Positions 24,935-33,620 of a DNA stretch of 64,000 nucleotides are shown here, one piece after another. Below the pieces are notes generated by a model, which was not told the DNA's origin, searched no databases, and saw nothing but the letters and a program-made list of their open reading frames with translations. Made by a program: the position numbers and the translations under genes. The DNA comes from JABFXC01 sp045804265 (GTDB lineage: Bacteria > Gemmatimonadota > Gemmatimonadetes > Gemmatimonadales > Gemmatimonadaceae). The number at the start of each line of letters is the position of its first letter. Within the stretch, counting starts at the first letter, position 1. The stretch covers positions 21,911-85,910 of the forward strand of contig JBJMNK010000097.1 of assembly GCA_045804265.1 (NCBI GenBank), written 5' to 3'.

Positions 24935-25426
24935 TTACTTCTTCCGGTTCGCCTCCGACGTGATCCAGCCCGACACTGCCTGGACCTCGCGGAAGAGCCG
25001 CGCGTTCTGCTCGGTGATCGGGATCGCCGACTGTTCGAGCCGCGTTCCGTTCTTGACCGCCGCAACCGTCCCCGCACCGGGCGGCAGCAGGTAGCCGCTC
25101 ACCCTGACGTGCGTACCGCGGAAGAAGCGGACGTCGCTTCCCTGCACGACGACGAACCACCGCTGCGGATTCGGCTTCGCCGTCGAGACCTCGCGCAGGT
25201 AATCCGGCACGAGCTTGGGCGTCGTCACGAGAACATCGCTCCCCGCGCCGGTGACGGTGAAGCCGTGATGAACGAGCTGCGTGCGCGCGATCTCGAGCGC
25301 CTCTGCGCGCGTCTTCCCAACTGTCGACGTCACCGAATCGCCGTTCGCGGTCCCTCGCCCAAGCCTGCCGCAACCGGCGACGGCCGCCAGAACGGCGAAA
25401 GCCGTGATCTTGATCATCATTTTCAT
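24935..25426 (-). CDS. Small lipoprotein of unknown function
   Basis: A 163-aa protein starting at ATG 25426, with GAGAGGACG as ribosome site. The signal KITAFAVLAAVAGC carries lipobox AVAGC. The mature part contains TRAEALEIARTQLVHHGFTV, a helix followed by a strand, and RWFVVVQGSDVRFFRGTHVR, consistent with a small alpha/beta domain. No family is recognised. It is downstream of and co-directional with the ECF operon but about 100 bases from its last gene. Confidence 0.65.
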   Translation of the reverse strand: MKMMIKITAFAVLAAVAGCGRLGRGTANGDSVTSTVGKTRAEALEIARTQLVHHGFTVTGAGSDVLVTTPKLVPDYLREVSTAKPNPQRWFVVVQGSDVRFFRGTHVRVSGYLLPPGAGTVAAVKNGTRLEQSAIPITEQNARLFREVQAVSGWITSEANRKK

Positions 25427-25527
25427 TCGTCCTCTCCCGATTACGTCCGGCGACAGCGCCGTTGTCGCGCTTGCTCTGCACGCGTTGGGCCACGTCGTCA
25501 ATGCGCGCGCAATGCGGTCAGAGTGAC

Positions 25528-26784
25528 TCAGCGAATCACCACGACGGCGACTTCACCGTTGAATTCGTCGGCGACCGGTACGAGCCCGGGGGGCGCCGTC
25601 CACGCTCCTCCGTCGACGCGAACGCTGACGCGATAAGTCCCCGCCGCAATCGGAAGGATGAGCTCCCACGCGCCACCGGGCAGCGCCCGCATCGGCAGCG
25701 GCGTCCAGTCGGTGAAGTCTCCGCTCAGCTCCACCTTGAGCGCGCGTGGCGCGCGGATGCGGATAACTCGCGCGCCTCCCGCAATGGTGTCCACGCGGAA
25801 CGCCGGAAGATCGGGCGGCTGGTACCAATCGACCTGCTGCCTCCGGCCGCGCTCCATGCGAACACCGACCGACGCATACGATCCGTTGGGCAGCTGGCGA
25901 ATGAAATCGGTCGGATACGTTCCGGCGGCCACTCGGACAAGAGTGCTCGGCGTCACACGATAGCTCGCGATCGCCGAGCCCCACATCTCCGTCCAGCTTC
26001 GCACCTCGGTCCCGGTGAGGCCGACATCGTGAGTGCCTTGCCGCCCGCCGGCTTCGGCGGTCAGCTCCGCCCGCCCGAACGCGATCGTCGCCCCGCTCGC
26101 CAGCGTCAGCATCGGGTCGGTGCGGTCGACTGGTCGCGTACTGGTGAATAACTGCGTCGACTGGACATCCGAGACGACATCGTAGGTCAGCAGTTCATGC
26201 GTGCTGCGAAAGCGGTCGGCCCTCACGCTGGCGAAGACGAGCAGGTGCCGCAGCTCGCGCGTCGCTCCGGCCTCGACGCCCCACGGCATGTGCACATTCC
26301 CGCCGAAGTTCTCACCGGCCGACCCGCTGAAAAAGAAACCCCACCGTCCGAGCGCGAGGTCGGCGCGCGCTCGAGCGTCGACCTGCAGCAACCCCGACGC
26401 GATCGGCACGACGTTTTCGTGCTCGCCGCCGATCGTGCGGATCGTGTTCGCGGTCCGATAGACAAGGCCACTGACACCGATGCCGCCCTCGGCGACGAGT
26501 CCTCGATGCTCGCTGGTGCGCATCGTCCCCGCGAGCGCGTTCTGCACGAAGAAGTGCTGGCGGTCGGAGGCGGTCGCGCTCGCGTCGCCGGCGATGCTGA
26601 ACCGGCGCCAGTCGCGGCGGATCGACGGCGCGATGCTGACCGCGAACTCGCGAGCGACGCTCAGCGCCCGACCCGTCTGCACGTGCGCGACGTCGACGTC
26701 CACCCACCCGCCGGCCTGGCCACGGGCGGCGCGCGCGCTGCCTAACGCGACCAGCGCGGCGGCGGCACCAAGCCACCGCGTCAT
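25528..26784 (-). CDS. Outer-membrane beta-barrel protein with C-terminal glycogen-binding (CBM48/AMPK-type) domain
   Basis: A 418-aa exported protein with signal MTRWLGAAAALVALGSARAA. Residues about 30-330 are alternating, aromatic/Gly-rich strands (HMPWGVEAGATRELRHLLVF, RADLALGRWGFFFSGSAGEN) typical of a transmembrane barrel. The C-terminal ~90 residues (IRIRAPRALKVELSGDFTDW, PMRALPGGAWELILPIAAGT, YRVSVRVDGGAW) form the AMPK1-type carbohydrate-binding fold. It is the last gene of the ECF operon, with one base from the preceding stop. It probably binds alpha-glucan or a related sugar at the cell surface. Confidence 0.75.
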   Translation of the reverse strand: MTRWLGAAAALVALGSARAARGQAGGWVDVDVAHVQTGRALSVAREFAVSIAPSIRRDWRRFSIAGDASATASDRQHFFVQNALAGTMRTSEHRGLVAEGGIGVSGLVYRTANTIRTIGGEHENVVPIASGLLQVDARARADLALGRWGFFFSGSAGENFGGNVHMPWGVEAGATRELRHLLVFASVRADRFRSTHELLTYDVVSDVQSTQLFTSTRPVDRTDPMLTLASGATIAFGRAELTAEAGGRQGTHDVGLTGTEVRSWTEMWGSAIASYRVTPSTLVRVAAGTYPTDFIRQLPNGSYASVGVRMERGRRQQVDWYQPPDLPAFRVDTIAGGARVIRIRAPRALKVELSGDFTDWTPLPMRALPGGAWELILPIAAGTYRVSVRVDGGAWTAPPGLVPVADEFNGEVAVVVIR

Positions 26785-26785
26785 G

Positions 26786-27499
26786 TCACGGCTTGGTGCC
26801 AGCCGGATGCATGGCGCCGCTGCCCGCCGGCGAGGCGCTGCTCGCCGCACCCCCCGCAAGCGGCCCGCGAGTCGGACGCAGCCTCGTCGACGCGCCGCTC
26901 ACCGCGCCGCGGGCGCGGATCGCCGCCGCCGCCGCCGGGTGCGCACCGTCACGGACGTCGCGCTGCACGTCGCGCTGGATCGCCAGCAGCGTCTCGTCGC
27001 CGAGCCCTTCGTGCGCGACGAGGAGGATCAGCGCGCTCGCGGTATCGTGCGGCACGCCGCGCGTCACGAGGTCGCCGAGGACGACCAGCGGGATCGCCAG
27101 TGACCGCCCCGGCCGCTCGCGGCGCAGCTGCGTCAGCACGACCGGACCGACGCCCGCCTGCAGCGCCGCTGCCGCTGCCACCAGCTCGGCCTCGGTCGAG
27201 GCGGTGCCTAACGCGCGACGGCTGCTGTCGAGCCGCGCTGCCAGGCTGCTCACCGCCTCGAGGATGCGCGCGTCGGGAGCGCGCTTCCGTGCCCCCTCGA
27301 GCGCCTTGTCCACCAGCGGCTCGACCGGCAGCGATGCCGAACGCGCGCGCTCGATCACGGCGGTCACGCGCGTACGCGTGCTCGAGTCGGCGATCGCGGA
27401 AAGCCGCGCGTCCTGCGCCACGAGCCGCTGGGCGCTTGCGGCCGTCGCGGTGGCCGCGGCGATCGCGAGCGCCAACGAGCGAAGTCGTGAAGTCGTCAT
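26786..27499 (-). CDS. Secreted protein of unknown function in the ECF/CBM48 operon
   Basis: A 237-aa protein with a signal peptide (MTTSRLRSLALAIAAATATA, then ASAQ) and a helical mature region (VEPLVDKALEGARKRAPDAR, TEAELVAAAAALQAG). The C-terminal Gly/Ser/Pro-rich tail is likely disordered. It starts with an ATGA overlap with the preceding gene and ends one base before the barrel gene. No named family is recognised. Its position between two CBM48-bearing proteins suggests a shared envelope role. Confidence 0.65.
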   Translation of the reverse strand: MTTSRLRSLALAIAAATATAASAQRLVAQDARLSAIADSSTRTRVTAVIERARSASLPVEPLVDKALEGARKRAPDARILEAVSSLAARLDSSRRALGTASTEAELVAAAAALQAGVGPVVLTQLRRERPGRSLAIPLVVLGDLVTRGVPHDTASALILLVAHEGLGDETLLAIQRDVQRDVRDGAHPAAAAAIRARGAVSGASTRLRPTRGPLAGGAASSASPAGSGAMHPAGTKP

Positions 27500-28185
27500 C
27501 GATGCTCTCCGAGGTGATCGCCGACCACCAGCACCGAGTACCCGGGCCCGAACTCGTCGGCCGGGGCCTGCGGAGCGTTAGGGTCGCGCACCCACTGCCC
27601 GCCATCCACCACGAACGCATAGTCGTGGCGGCCGTATGGCACGTCGACCTGCCCGGACCAGACCCCGCCTGACGCCGACAGTGGCGCTGCAGCCGGGTCC
27701 CAGTCGTTGAAGTCGCCGACGACCGCGACGCGTCGCGCTTTGGGCGCCACGAGGACGAACTGCACCTTTCGCGTCAGGTCACGCTCTTCGCCGACGGCTG
27801 GCACACCCGCGCTCGCCGCCGGCGCGACGATGCTGCTCCGCGATTCCCCCGGCCCGCGGCGCGCGACGTTCGCGCGTTGCCCCGGAACGTCGGGGATCGG
27901 GCCGTCGACGCCGATGGCGCGAACCAGTGCGATCACGCCGGCGATCGACGCGGCCGCGAGCAGCACGAACGCAGGCGACCGCCATAGCGACCGCCGCCTG
28001 CCTAACGGCATCACCGCCTCGTCACGGTCGGCGGTGTCACCAAGCCCGCGCACGGGCGGCGTCGCTGCACGCACCGCGCGCATCACCTGCGCGCGCGCCT
28101 CGGCGGTGCTGGTGATGCCATCGCGGAGCGCGCTCGCGATGCGCGCGTCCAATGTGCTCCCCATCTCGTCGCCCGACGTAGTCAC
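27496..28185 (-). CDS. Membrane protein with periplasmic CBM48 domain, candidate anti-sigma/partner
   Basis: A 229-aa protein from GTG 28185, which overlaps the sigma-factor stop as GTGA. The cytoplasmic N-terminus (about 1-75) is charged; one membrane helix follows (SPAFVLLAAASIAGVIALVR). After a linker the C-terminal ~85 residues (VQFVLVAPKARRVAVVGDFN, WDPAAAPLSASGGVWSGQV, YGRHDYAFVVDGGQW) match the AMPK/isoamylase early-set glycogen-binding fold. Gene order directly after an ECF sigma with one helix suggests an anti-sigma function, but the zinc-binding anti-sigma motif HxxxCxxC is not seen. Confidence 0.75.
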   Translation of the reverse strand: MTTSGDEMGSTLDARIASALRDGITSTAEARAQVMRAVRAATPPVRGLGDTADRDEAVMPLGRRRSLWRSPAFVLLAAASIAGVIALVRAIGVDGPIPDVPGQRANVARRGPGESRSSIVAPAASAGVPAVGEERDLTRKVQFVLVAPKARRVAVVGDFNDWDPAAAPLSASGGVWSGQVDVPYGRHDYAFVVDGGQWVRDPNAPQAPADEFGPGYSVLVVGDHLGEHR

Positions 28186-28772
28186 TTCTCGTTCCCCTCG
28201 AGCAGCGCGCGCAGTCGCTCGCGCGCCCGCTTCACCCGCATTTTCAGCGCAGATACTCCGGCACCGGTGATCTCGGCCATCGCCTCGTACTCCAGTTCCT
28301 CGACGTGCTTGAGGACGAACGCCTCGCGCTGCTCGGCCGGAAGCGCGGCCAGCGCCCGCTCGACCTCGGCCCGCCACATCCCGCCATCGGCGCGCTCGCG
28401 CCCAGCCGCGGCGGTGATCGCGAGCTCGTCGTCCACGAACGTCCTGCCATGCCGGGCGCGCCTGCTGATGGCCGTCCGGCAGCGGTTCACGAGGATTCGT
28501 GTCAGCCAGGGCCCGAACTGCTCGCGCTCCTCGTAGCGTCCGAGCGCACGGTACGCACGCACGAACGCGTCCTGCACCGTCTCTTCCGCGTCCTCGCTGT
28601 TGCCGAGCAGTCGGAGGGCAATGCGAAGACACCGCTCGTGATGCCGGTCCACAAGCACCGCGAACGACTCGACGTCACCCTCGAGCACGCGCTGCACGAG
28701 CGCGGCGTCGGTCGGCTTCACGCTGGTAGTGAACCCGGCCGGTGTCGCACGCGTCACATGCGGGTGCCTCAC
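28182..28772 (-). CDS. ECF-subfamily RNA polymerase sigma factor
   Basis: A 196-aa sigma-70 group 4 protein. Region 2 reads VLVDRHHERCLRIALRLLGN, followed by DAEETVQDAFVRAYRAL; region 4 reads LAALPAEQREAFVLKHVEEL, then ITGAGVSALKMRVKRARERL. GTG 28772 is preferred because it overlaps the preceding TPR gene stop as GTGA; GTG 28721 is an alternative nearer region 2. It heads the CBM48 part of the operon, so it probably directs expression of envelope/carbohydrate genes. Confidence 0.85.
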   Translation of the reverse strand: MRHPHVTRATPAGFTTSVKPTDAALVQRVLEGDVESFAVLVDRHHERCLRIALRLLGNSEDAEETVQDAFVRAYRALGRYEEREQFGPWLTRILVNRCRTAISRRARHGRTFVDDELAITAAAGRERADGGMWRAEVERALAALPAEQREAFVLKHVEELEYEAMAEITGAGVSALKMRVKRARERLRALLEGNEK

Positions 28773-29098
28773 TCCAGCTCCTCGAGGCGCGCCTCGAGCT
28801 CGCCGGCCAGACCGCCGTGGCCATAGCGCCGCGCCGCGGCAATTCCGTGCTCGAGCGCGGCGCGCGCCTCGGCGGGCTGGCCGAGCGCGAGACGGCACTC
28901 GGCCAGCCGCTGCCAGCCATTCCCTTCATCGTCGTAGCGCGCGAGGTACGCGCTCAGTTGATCGGCAGCTTCCTCGTGCAGCCCCGCCTTCATCGCCTCG
29001 TTCGCCAGTCCGAAGCGCGCGAGCACGTTGTCCGGATTCTTCGCGACCAGCGCGCGAAACGTCTCCAGCTTCGACATCGGTGCGGGCGGATTCGTCAT
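28769..29098 (-). CDS. Small TPR-repeat protein
   Basis: A 109-aa soluble protein with tetratricopeptide-like helices: KNPDNVLARFGLANEAMKAG, then DQLSAYLARYDDEGNGWQRL and LALGQPAEARAALEHGIAAA. About three TPR units are seen. It starts four bases after the hydrolase gene and overlaps the sigma gene by GTGA, so it belongs to the same operon. Likely a protein-interaction scaffold; partner unknown. Confidence 0.75.
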   Translation of the reverse strand: MTNPPAPMSKLETFRALVAKNPDNVLARFGLANEAMKAGLHEEAADQLSAYLARYDDEGNGWQRLAECRLALGQPAEARAALEHGIAAARRYGHGGLAGELEARLEELE

Positions 29099-29102
29099 CG
29101 GG

Positions 29103-29924
29103 CTACCGGGCGAGCAGGGTGGTGATCGCCGCGGCTACGCGCTCCGGCGACTCCTCGGGGAGAAAGTGCCGCGCGTCGGCCAGCACGTCGAGGGTCGCGC
29201 CCGGAATGGCCGTCCGCAACCGCTCGGCGATGACTCGCGACAGGAAGGGATCGTGCGCCCCATGGAGGATCGAGGTCGGCGCGACGATGTGCGGCAGTCG
29301 CGGCGCGAGCGCCTGCGTGTCGCGCGCGTCGAGCGCGTTCATGTGCGCGACGAACGCGTCTCGGCCCTCGACGCTGGCGAACGGGCGGACGTACTGCTCG
29401 ATCGAGTGCCTGCCGCGCGAGCGATCGCTGTAGCCGCGCAGCAGGTCGGTTCGCAGGACTGTCAGGAGCCAGAGCGGGGGGAGGAAGCGCGTCAGCGGCA
29501 GCGTCGCGCGAGCGAGCTTCACGTCGCGCGCCGGCCAGCAGTCGAAGCCGACGCTGCTCACGAGGCAGAGCTTGGAGACGCGCGTCGGCGCATGGATCGC
29601 GAGCCACTGCCCGATCCCGCCACCGACGTCATGACCGACGATGCACGCGTAGTTGATGCCTAACGCGTCGAGCAGTGCGAGCGTGCGGGCGCCGTGTCCC
29701 GGGATCGAGACATCGAGCGCGCCAGGGCGGTCGCTCCGTCCGTAGCCGAGCAGGTCCACGACAACCAGCCTGCGCCCGCCCGGGAGCAGAGGGACGACGT
29801 CCGACCAGAGGTGCGACGAGGACGGGAAGCCGTGCAGAAACACGACCGGCTCGCCGCCCCCCGGCGTTCCAGCCGCGTAGCAGTAGATCCGTGCCCCCTC
29901 CAGGTCGATGAATTCGCCTCGCAT
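29103..29924 (-). CDS. Alpha/beta hydrolase (epoxide hydrolase / haloalkane dehalogenase-like)
   Basis: A 273-aa cytosolic hydrolase. VVFLHGFPSSSHLW gives the oxyanion HG motif. IVGHDVGGGIGQWLA carries an aspartate at the nucleophile elbow (GHDxGG), the signature of epoxide hydrolases and dehalogenases rather than esterases. The acid residue follows in LHGAHDPFLS and the histidine in DARHFLPEE. First gene of the minus-strand operon, with TPR, sigma and CBM48 genes downstream. Substrate unknown. Confidence 0.85.
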   Translation of the reverse strand: MRGEFIDLEGARIYCYAAGTPGGGEPVVFLHGFPSSSHLWSDVVPLLPGGRRLVVVDLLGYGRSDRPGALDVSIPGHGARTLALLDALGINYACIVGHDVGGGIGQWLAIHAPTRVSKLCLVSSVGFDCWPARDVKLARATLPLTRFLPPLWLLTVLRTDLLRGYSDRSRGRHSIEQYVRPFASVEGRDAFVAHMNALDARDTQALAPRLPHIVAPTSILHGAHDPFLSRVIAERLRTAIPGATLDVLADARHFLPEESPERVAAAITTLLAR

Positions 29925-30116
29925 GTCGCGGCAAGATGGCGCCCGTCCCCCGCCGTGAGAAGACCCGTTAGGCAGGTTGCTCAGCGGCCGATTCTCCCTC
30001 TAGCGCCCGCCAGAAATTCATGTATCGTTACGCGCCTGCTGCCCGAGGTGCCGCCCAAGGTTGGATCGACGTCCGTATCACGTTGTCCTACAACAGGTTA
30101 AAGCGAGCGCCCGATA

Positions 30117-31280
30117 GTGACCGTCCCCGCCCAGCCTCTCAGTCAGGGATCTCTCCACCCGCTTCCCATCCCAGGCGGCGCCGCCCCGCCCCCGCCGCCC
30201 GAGCCGGTGGCTTTCCCGGTGAGATGGCTGCTCGACAACGCGTCAGCTCCGATTCAGTATCGCGCCATCAGTGAAGTCGCGAAGATCGGAGGGCCGGCGC
30301 TCGAGGCGGTCTCGAAGCTTCCGTATACCTATCCCCCAGCGCTCCTCCTCGCGCTCGAGCAGGCGCGGGACGGGACCTGGAATCACTCGATGCTCGGGGC
30401 ACCGGGACCGCGCGCCGAGAAGTTCGAGGGAGTCGGAACGATCAACGCGTTCCGGCGGCTGCTCGAGTACGGATGGGATCGGGAGTCGCCCCCTCTTGCC
30501 CACGCCCGTCGCGTCCTCTTCCGGCTCCTCGCCGAAGACGACGATCCGACCTATCTCTACGAGCTGGCAGGCAAGGGAGCTCTGGAGCCCGAAGAGGTCG
30601 TTCGCGGCCGGACGATGTTGCGCGAGGCCGCTGCATCGGTGCTCGCGCAGGCCGGCTACGAAGGAGACCCGCGTCTCCGCGGCGCGGCGCGGCGGATCAT
30701 GGAGCGGGTCGGTTCGTTCCTCAAGTCGCCGCTCGCCGAGAAGCCGTTCACGCGAGTCGCCAATCAGCACGCGCTCGCCGCGGAGGCGATGCCGCCGTCT
30801 TACTACACGCTGCAGATGCTGGCGTACATGCCGCTTTTCCGCAGCGAGAACTACGAGCTCCTCGAGCTGCTCTACACGTACCTCACCCAGCCGCTGCCAC
30901 GCAGTGAGATCGTGCAGGTCGTGGGAAAGAAGATCGTCGCTGCCCCGCATCTCGTGCTCGGCGACATGCTGCCGCACCGGAACGCCGCCGATGCCGACGT
31001 GCCGTTCGCACTCATCTGGCTCGAGCTGATGGCGCGCCTCGGCTACCTCCGCCGGAACGAGAACTGGAGCAAGCTGTTCGAGCGATTCCTCGACGACCGC
31101 GACGCGCAGGGCGTGTGGCATCCGCACAAGGGGGCGTCCGCGGTGCGCAGTGCCAACCCCTTCGTGTGGGCGTCGTTTCCCCTCGAGAGCGGAAGCAGTG
31201 GCGAAGACCGCTGGGCCGACGCGACCTTCCGTCTCGGCCTGATCGCCCGCGCGGCAGGGCGATCGATCGAACCCGTCTGA
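30117..31280 (+). CDS. Hypothetical helical-repeat protein
   Basis: A 387-aa protein starting at GTG 30117, Pro-rich for the first 30 residues (PIPGGAAPPPPPEPVAFPVR). The remainder is helical, with PIQYRAISEVAKIGGPALEA, DGTWNHSMLGAPG and WASFPLESGSSGEDRWADA. The WNH and GVW motifs recall squalene/prenyltransferase-type alpha-alpha barrels, but the QW repeats are incomplete and no DxDD or CxxH site is seen. No signal peptide. It is co-directional with the next hydrolase, 26 bases apart. Confidence 0.6.
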   Translation: MTVPAQPLSQGSLHPLPIPGGAAPPPPPEPVAFPVRWLLDNASAPIQYRAISEVAKIGGPALEAVSKLPYTYPPALLLALEQARDGTWNHSMLGAPGPRAEKFEGVGTINAFRRLLEYGWDRESPPLAHARRVLFRLLAEDDDPTYLYELAGKGALEPEEVVRGRTMLREAAASVLAQAGYEGDPRLRGAARRIMERVGSFLKSPLAEKPFTRVANQHALAAEAMPPSYYTLQMLAYMPLFRSENYELLELLYTYLTQPLPRSEIVQVVGKKIVAAPHLVLGDMLPHRNAADADVPFALIWLELMARLGYLRRNENWSKLFERFLDDRDAQGVWHPHKGASAVRSANPFVWASFPLESGSSGEDRWADATFRLGLIARAAGRSIEPV

Positions 31281-31306
31281 GCCCGGGGCGCCTCCCGCCC
31301 GAGCGG

Positions 31307-32173
31307 ATGTATCCGGCGGGCGATGACGTGGTCGGCTCGCGCTTCATCACGCTTCCGAGCGGCGAGCGGATCTTCGTCGCCGAGTGCGGGCCGGTTGACG
31401 GCATTCCCGTGCTGCTCTGCCATGGATGGGCGGCGTGCGTCTACGGGTGGTCGGGCACGCTGCCAGTGCTGGCCGCCGCCGGCTATCGGGCGATCGCGGT
31501 GGACCTCCGCGGCCACGGACGCAGCGACGGCCACGACCCCGCGACGAGCTATACCACCGCGGCGATGACGGCGCAGCTCGCATCGATCATCGACGCGCTC
31601 GCCCTCGACCGGCCCGTGCTCGCCGGGCACTCGATGAGCGGCCGGCTCACGCTGCAGTACGCCCTCGACCATCCCGATCGGGTGCGGGGGCTCGGGCTGC
31701 TCGCGCCGATCGGCGTCGGCTCGCTGCGACCGACGATCAAGCGGTTCGGCCAGCCTTTCCTCGCGTTAGGCGCCTGGCTCGGCCCTCTGTCGGTGCGGCG
31801 GTGGATCGTGAAGCTGGTGGTCAGCGCAGCTACCGGTCGCCTGCGACGCCCGCCGCCGCGCGACATCGACGAGTACTGGGCGCCGTCGCAGTGGGGCAAG
31901 TACTGCCGGGCGATCCACGCGCTGCTCCGCGACTTCGACTGGCGAGCGTTAGGCGCGGACCGTATCGCCTCGCTGCGCATGCCGACCGTGATCGTGCTCG
32001 GTCAGCTCGATCCGCTGGTGGTGATCGCCGATCGCGAAGCGCTCGTTCGCGGCGTGGCACCCAAGCTCGTGGTCACGATCGAGGGTGCCGGGCACATCGT
32101 CATCGACGAGGCGACGGCGCGGGTGAACGCCGAGCTGCTGGCGCTGCTCGCATTGGTCGCATCGGGCGACTAA
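31307..32173 (+). CDS. Alpha/beta hydrolase
   Basis: A 288-aa hydrolase. LLCHGWAACVYGW is the oxyanion loop, IAVDLRGHGRSDGHDP a typical strand/loop, and VLAGHSMSGRLTLQYALDHP gives the Ser nucleophile elbow (GHSMSG). The acid lies in VLGQLDPLVV and the His in IEGAGHIVIDEA. The ATG at 31307 is chosen because the fold begins there, although the frame is open to 31115 within the previous gene. Contains two CGTTAGGC words. Substrate unknown; probably an esterase or a C-C bond hydrolase. Confidence 0.85.
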   Translation: MYPAGDDVVGSRFITLPSGERIFVAECGPVDGIPVLLCHGWAACVYGWSGTLPVLAAAGYRAIAVDLRGHGRSDGHDPATSYTTAAMTAQLASIIDALALDRPVLAGHSMSGRLTLQYALDHPDRVRGLGLLAPIGVGSLRPTIKRFGQPFLALGAWLGPLSVRRWIVKLVVSAATGRLRRPPPRDIDEYWAPSQWGKYCRAIHALLRDFDWRALGADRIASLRMPTVIVLGQLDPLVVIADREALVRGVAPKLVVTIEGAGHIVIDEATARVNAELLALLALVASGD

Positions 32174-32280
32174 TCCGCCGGCGACGGTGGCGTTTGCCGC
32201 TCGAGCCGGGTAGATTTAAAGGCTGACCGAGAGCGCGGCCCCGGAGCGGGCGAAGCGCATAGCCGACGAGTTGGAGCGAG

Positions 32281-33516
32281 ATGAAGCAGAGCATCACCGG
32301 GCAGATGCCCGAGAGCGGCGCGGACGCGCCGCGCACGGCCGATGAACCGGGCACGGAGGCGGCGATCGCCGAACAGCCGACGACGTTCGCGGCACTGGGG
32401 CTGGCCCCTGAAATTCTCGAGGCCGTTCGCCGCCGCGGGTACGAACACCCGACGCCGATCCAGGCGGAAGCGATCCCGCTGATCCTGAAGGGCCGCGACC
32501 TGATGGGGCTCGCGCAGACCGGCACCGGCAAGACCGCCGCGTTCACGCTCCCGATCATCAATCGTCTCATCGACGGACCGCGGCGAACGCGCGCGCTCGT
32601 GCTCGCACCGACGCGCGAGCTGGCGATCCAGGTCGAGGAAAGCGTGCGCAACTACGCCGCCGATTCAGGGCTTGATGTCATCGCGGTGTTCGGCGGTGTT
32701 CCACTCGAGCCGCAGCAGAAGAAGCTTCGCGCTGGCGTCGACATCGTCGTCGCGACACCCGGACGTCTCATCGACCACCTCGAGCGGCAGAACGTCGTCC
32801 TCGATGACCTCGAGATCCTCGTGCTCGACGAAGCCGATCGCATGCTCGACATGGGGTTTGCGCCGCAGATCAATCGCATCGTCGACCAGATTCCCGCCTA
32901 CCGCCAGACGCTTCTCTTCAGCGCGACGATGCCGCCCGAAGTCGAGGCACTCGCGCGCAAGTATCTGCGTCGCCCGAAGGTCGTGCAGATCGGGCGCCGG
33001 TCGAGCGCGGCGACGACGGTGACACACGCGGTCTATCCGGTGCCGCGCGAGAAGAAGAGCGAGCTGCTGGTGCAGCTGCTCAAGGACGCGAAGACCGAGA
33101 CGGTGCTCGTGTTCACGCGCACCAAGCATGGCGCGGACAAGGTCGTGCACGCGCTGGAGAAGGCCGGACTCAAGGCGACGGCGATGCACGCCGACAAGAC
33201 GCAGGCGCAGCGCATCAAGGCGCTCGAGCAGTTCCGCAATGGCGAAGTGAACGTGCTCGTCGCGACCGACATCGCGCAACGCGGGCTCGACATCTCGGGA
33301 ATCACGCACGTCGTGAACTACGACGTGCCGCAGCAGCCCGAGGACTACATCCATCGCATCGGCCGCACGGGGCGCGCAGCATCGACCGGCGATGCGTTCA
33401 CTTTCATGTCGCCTGACGAGATCGGAATGGCGCGTTCCATCGAGCACACCATCGGCTCGCCGATCCCGCGCATCTCGGTGCCGGGCTACGATTTCGGGAC
33501 GGTCGCCGCGGACTGA
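32281..33516 (+). CDS. rhlE: DEAD-box RNA helicase, RhlE-like
   Basis: A 411-aa ATP-dependent RNA helicase. The order of motifs is standard: Q motif (GYEHPTPIQAEAIPLILKG), motif I AQTGTGKTAA, Ia PTRELAIQ, motif II VLDEADRMLDMGF, motif III FSATMP, then IV-VI in VFTRTKHGADKV, VLVATDIAQRGLDISGITHV and HRIGRTGRA. It is short-tailed, ending 30 residues after motif VI, like compact RhlE proteins that act in ribosome assembly or mRNA decay. Ribosome site GGAGCGAG precedes ATG 32281. Confidence 0.92.
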   Translation: MKQSITGQMPESGADAPRTADEPGTEAAIAEQPTTFAALGLAPEILEAVRRRGYEHPTPIQAEAIPLILKGRDLMGLAQTGTGKTAAFTLPIINRLIDGPRRTRALVLAPTRELAIQVEESVRNYAADSGLDVIAVFGGVPLEPQQKKLRAGVDIVVATPGRLIDHLERQNVVLDDLEILVLDEADRMLDMGFAPQINRIVDQIPAYRQTLLFSATMPPEVEALARKYLRRPKVVQIGRRSSAATTVTHAVYPVPREKKSELLVQLLKDAKTETVLVFTRTKHGADKVVHALEKAGLKATAMHADKTQAQRIKALEQFRNGEVNVLVATDIAQRGLDISGITHVVNYDVPQQPEDYIHRIGRTGRAASTGDAFTFMSPDEIGMARSIEHTIGSPIPRISVPGYDFGTVAAD

Positions 33517-33620
33517 CGCGCTGACCGAACGGCCGGGGCGCAAGGGTTCTGATCACGCGCACCCCGCGGTAACCTTCCGGCCGGCGCATGCGCGCCGGGT
33601 CATCCACCGGGAGGCGCGAC

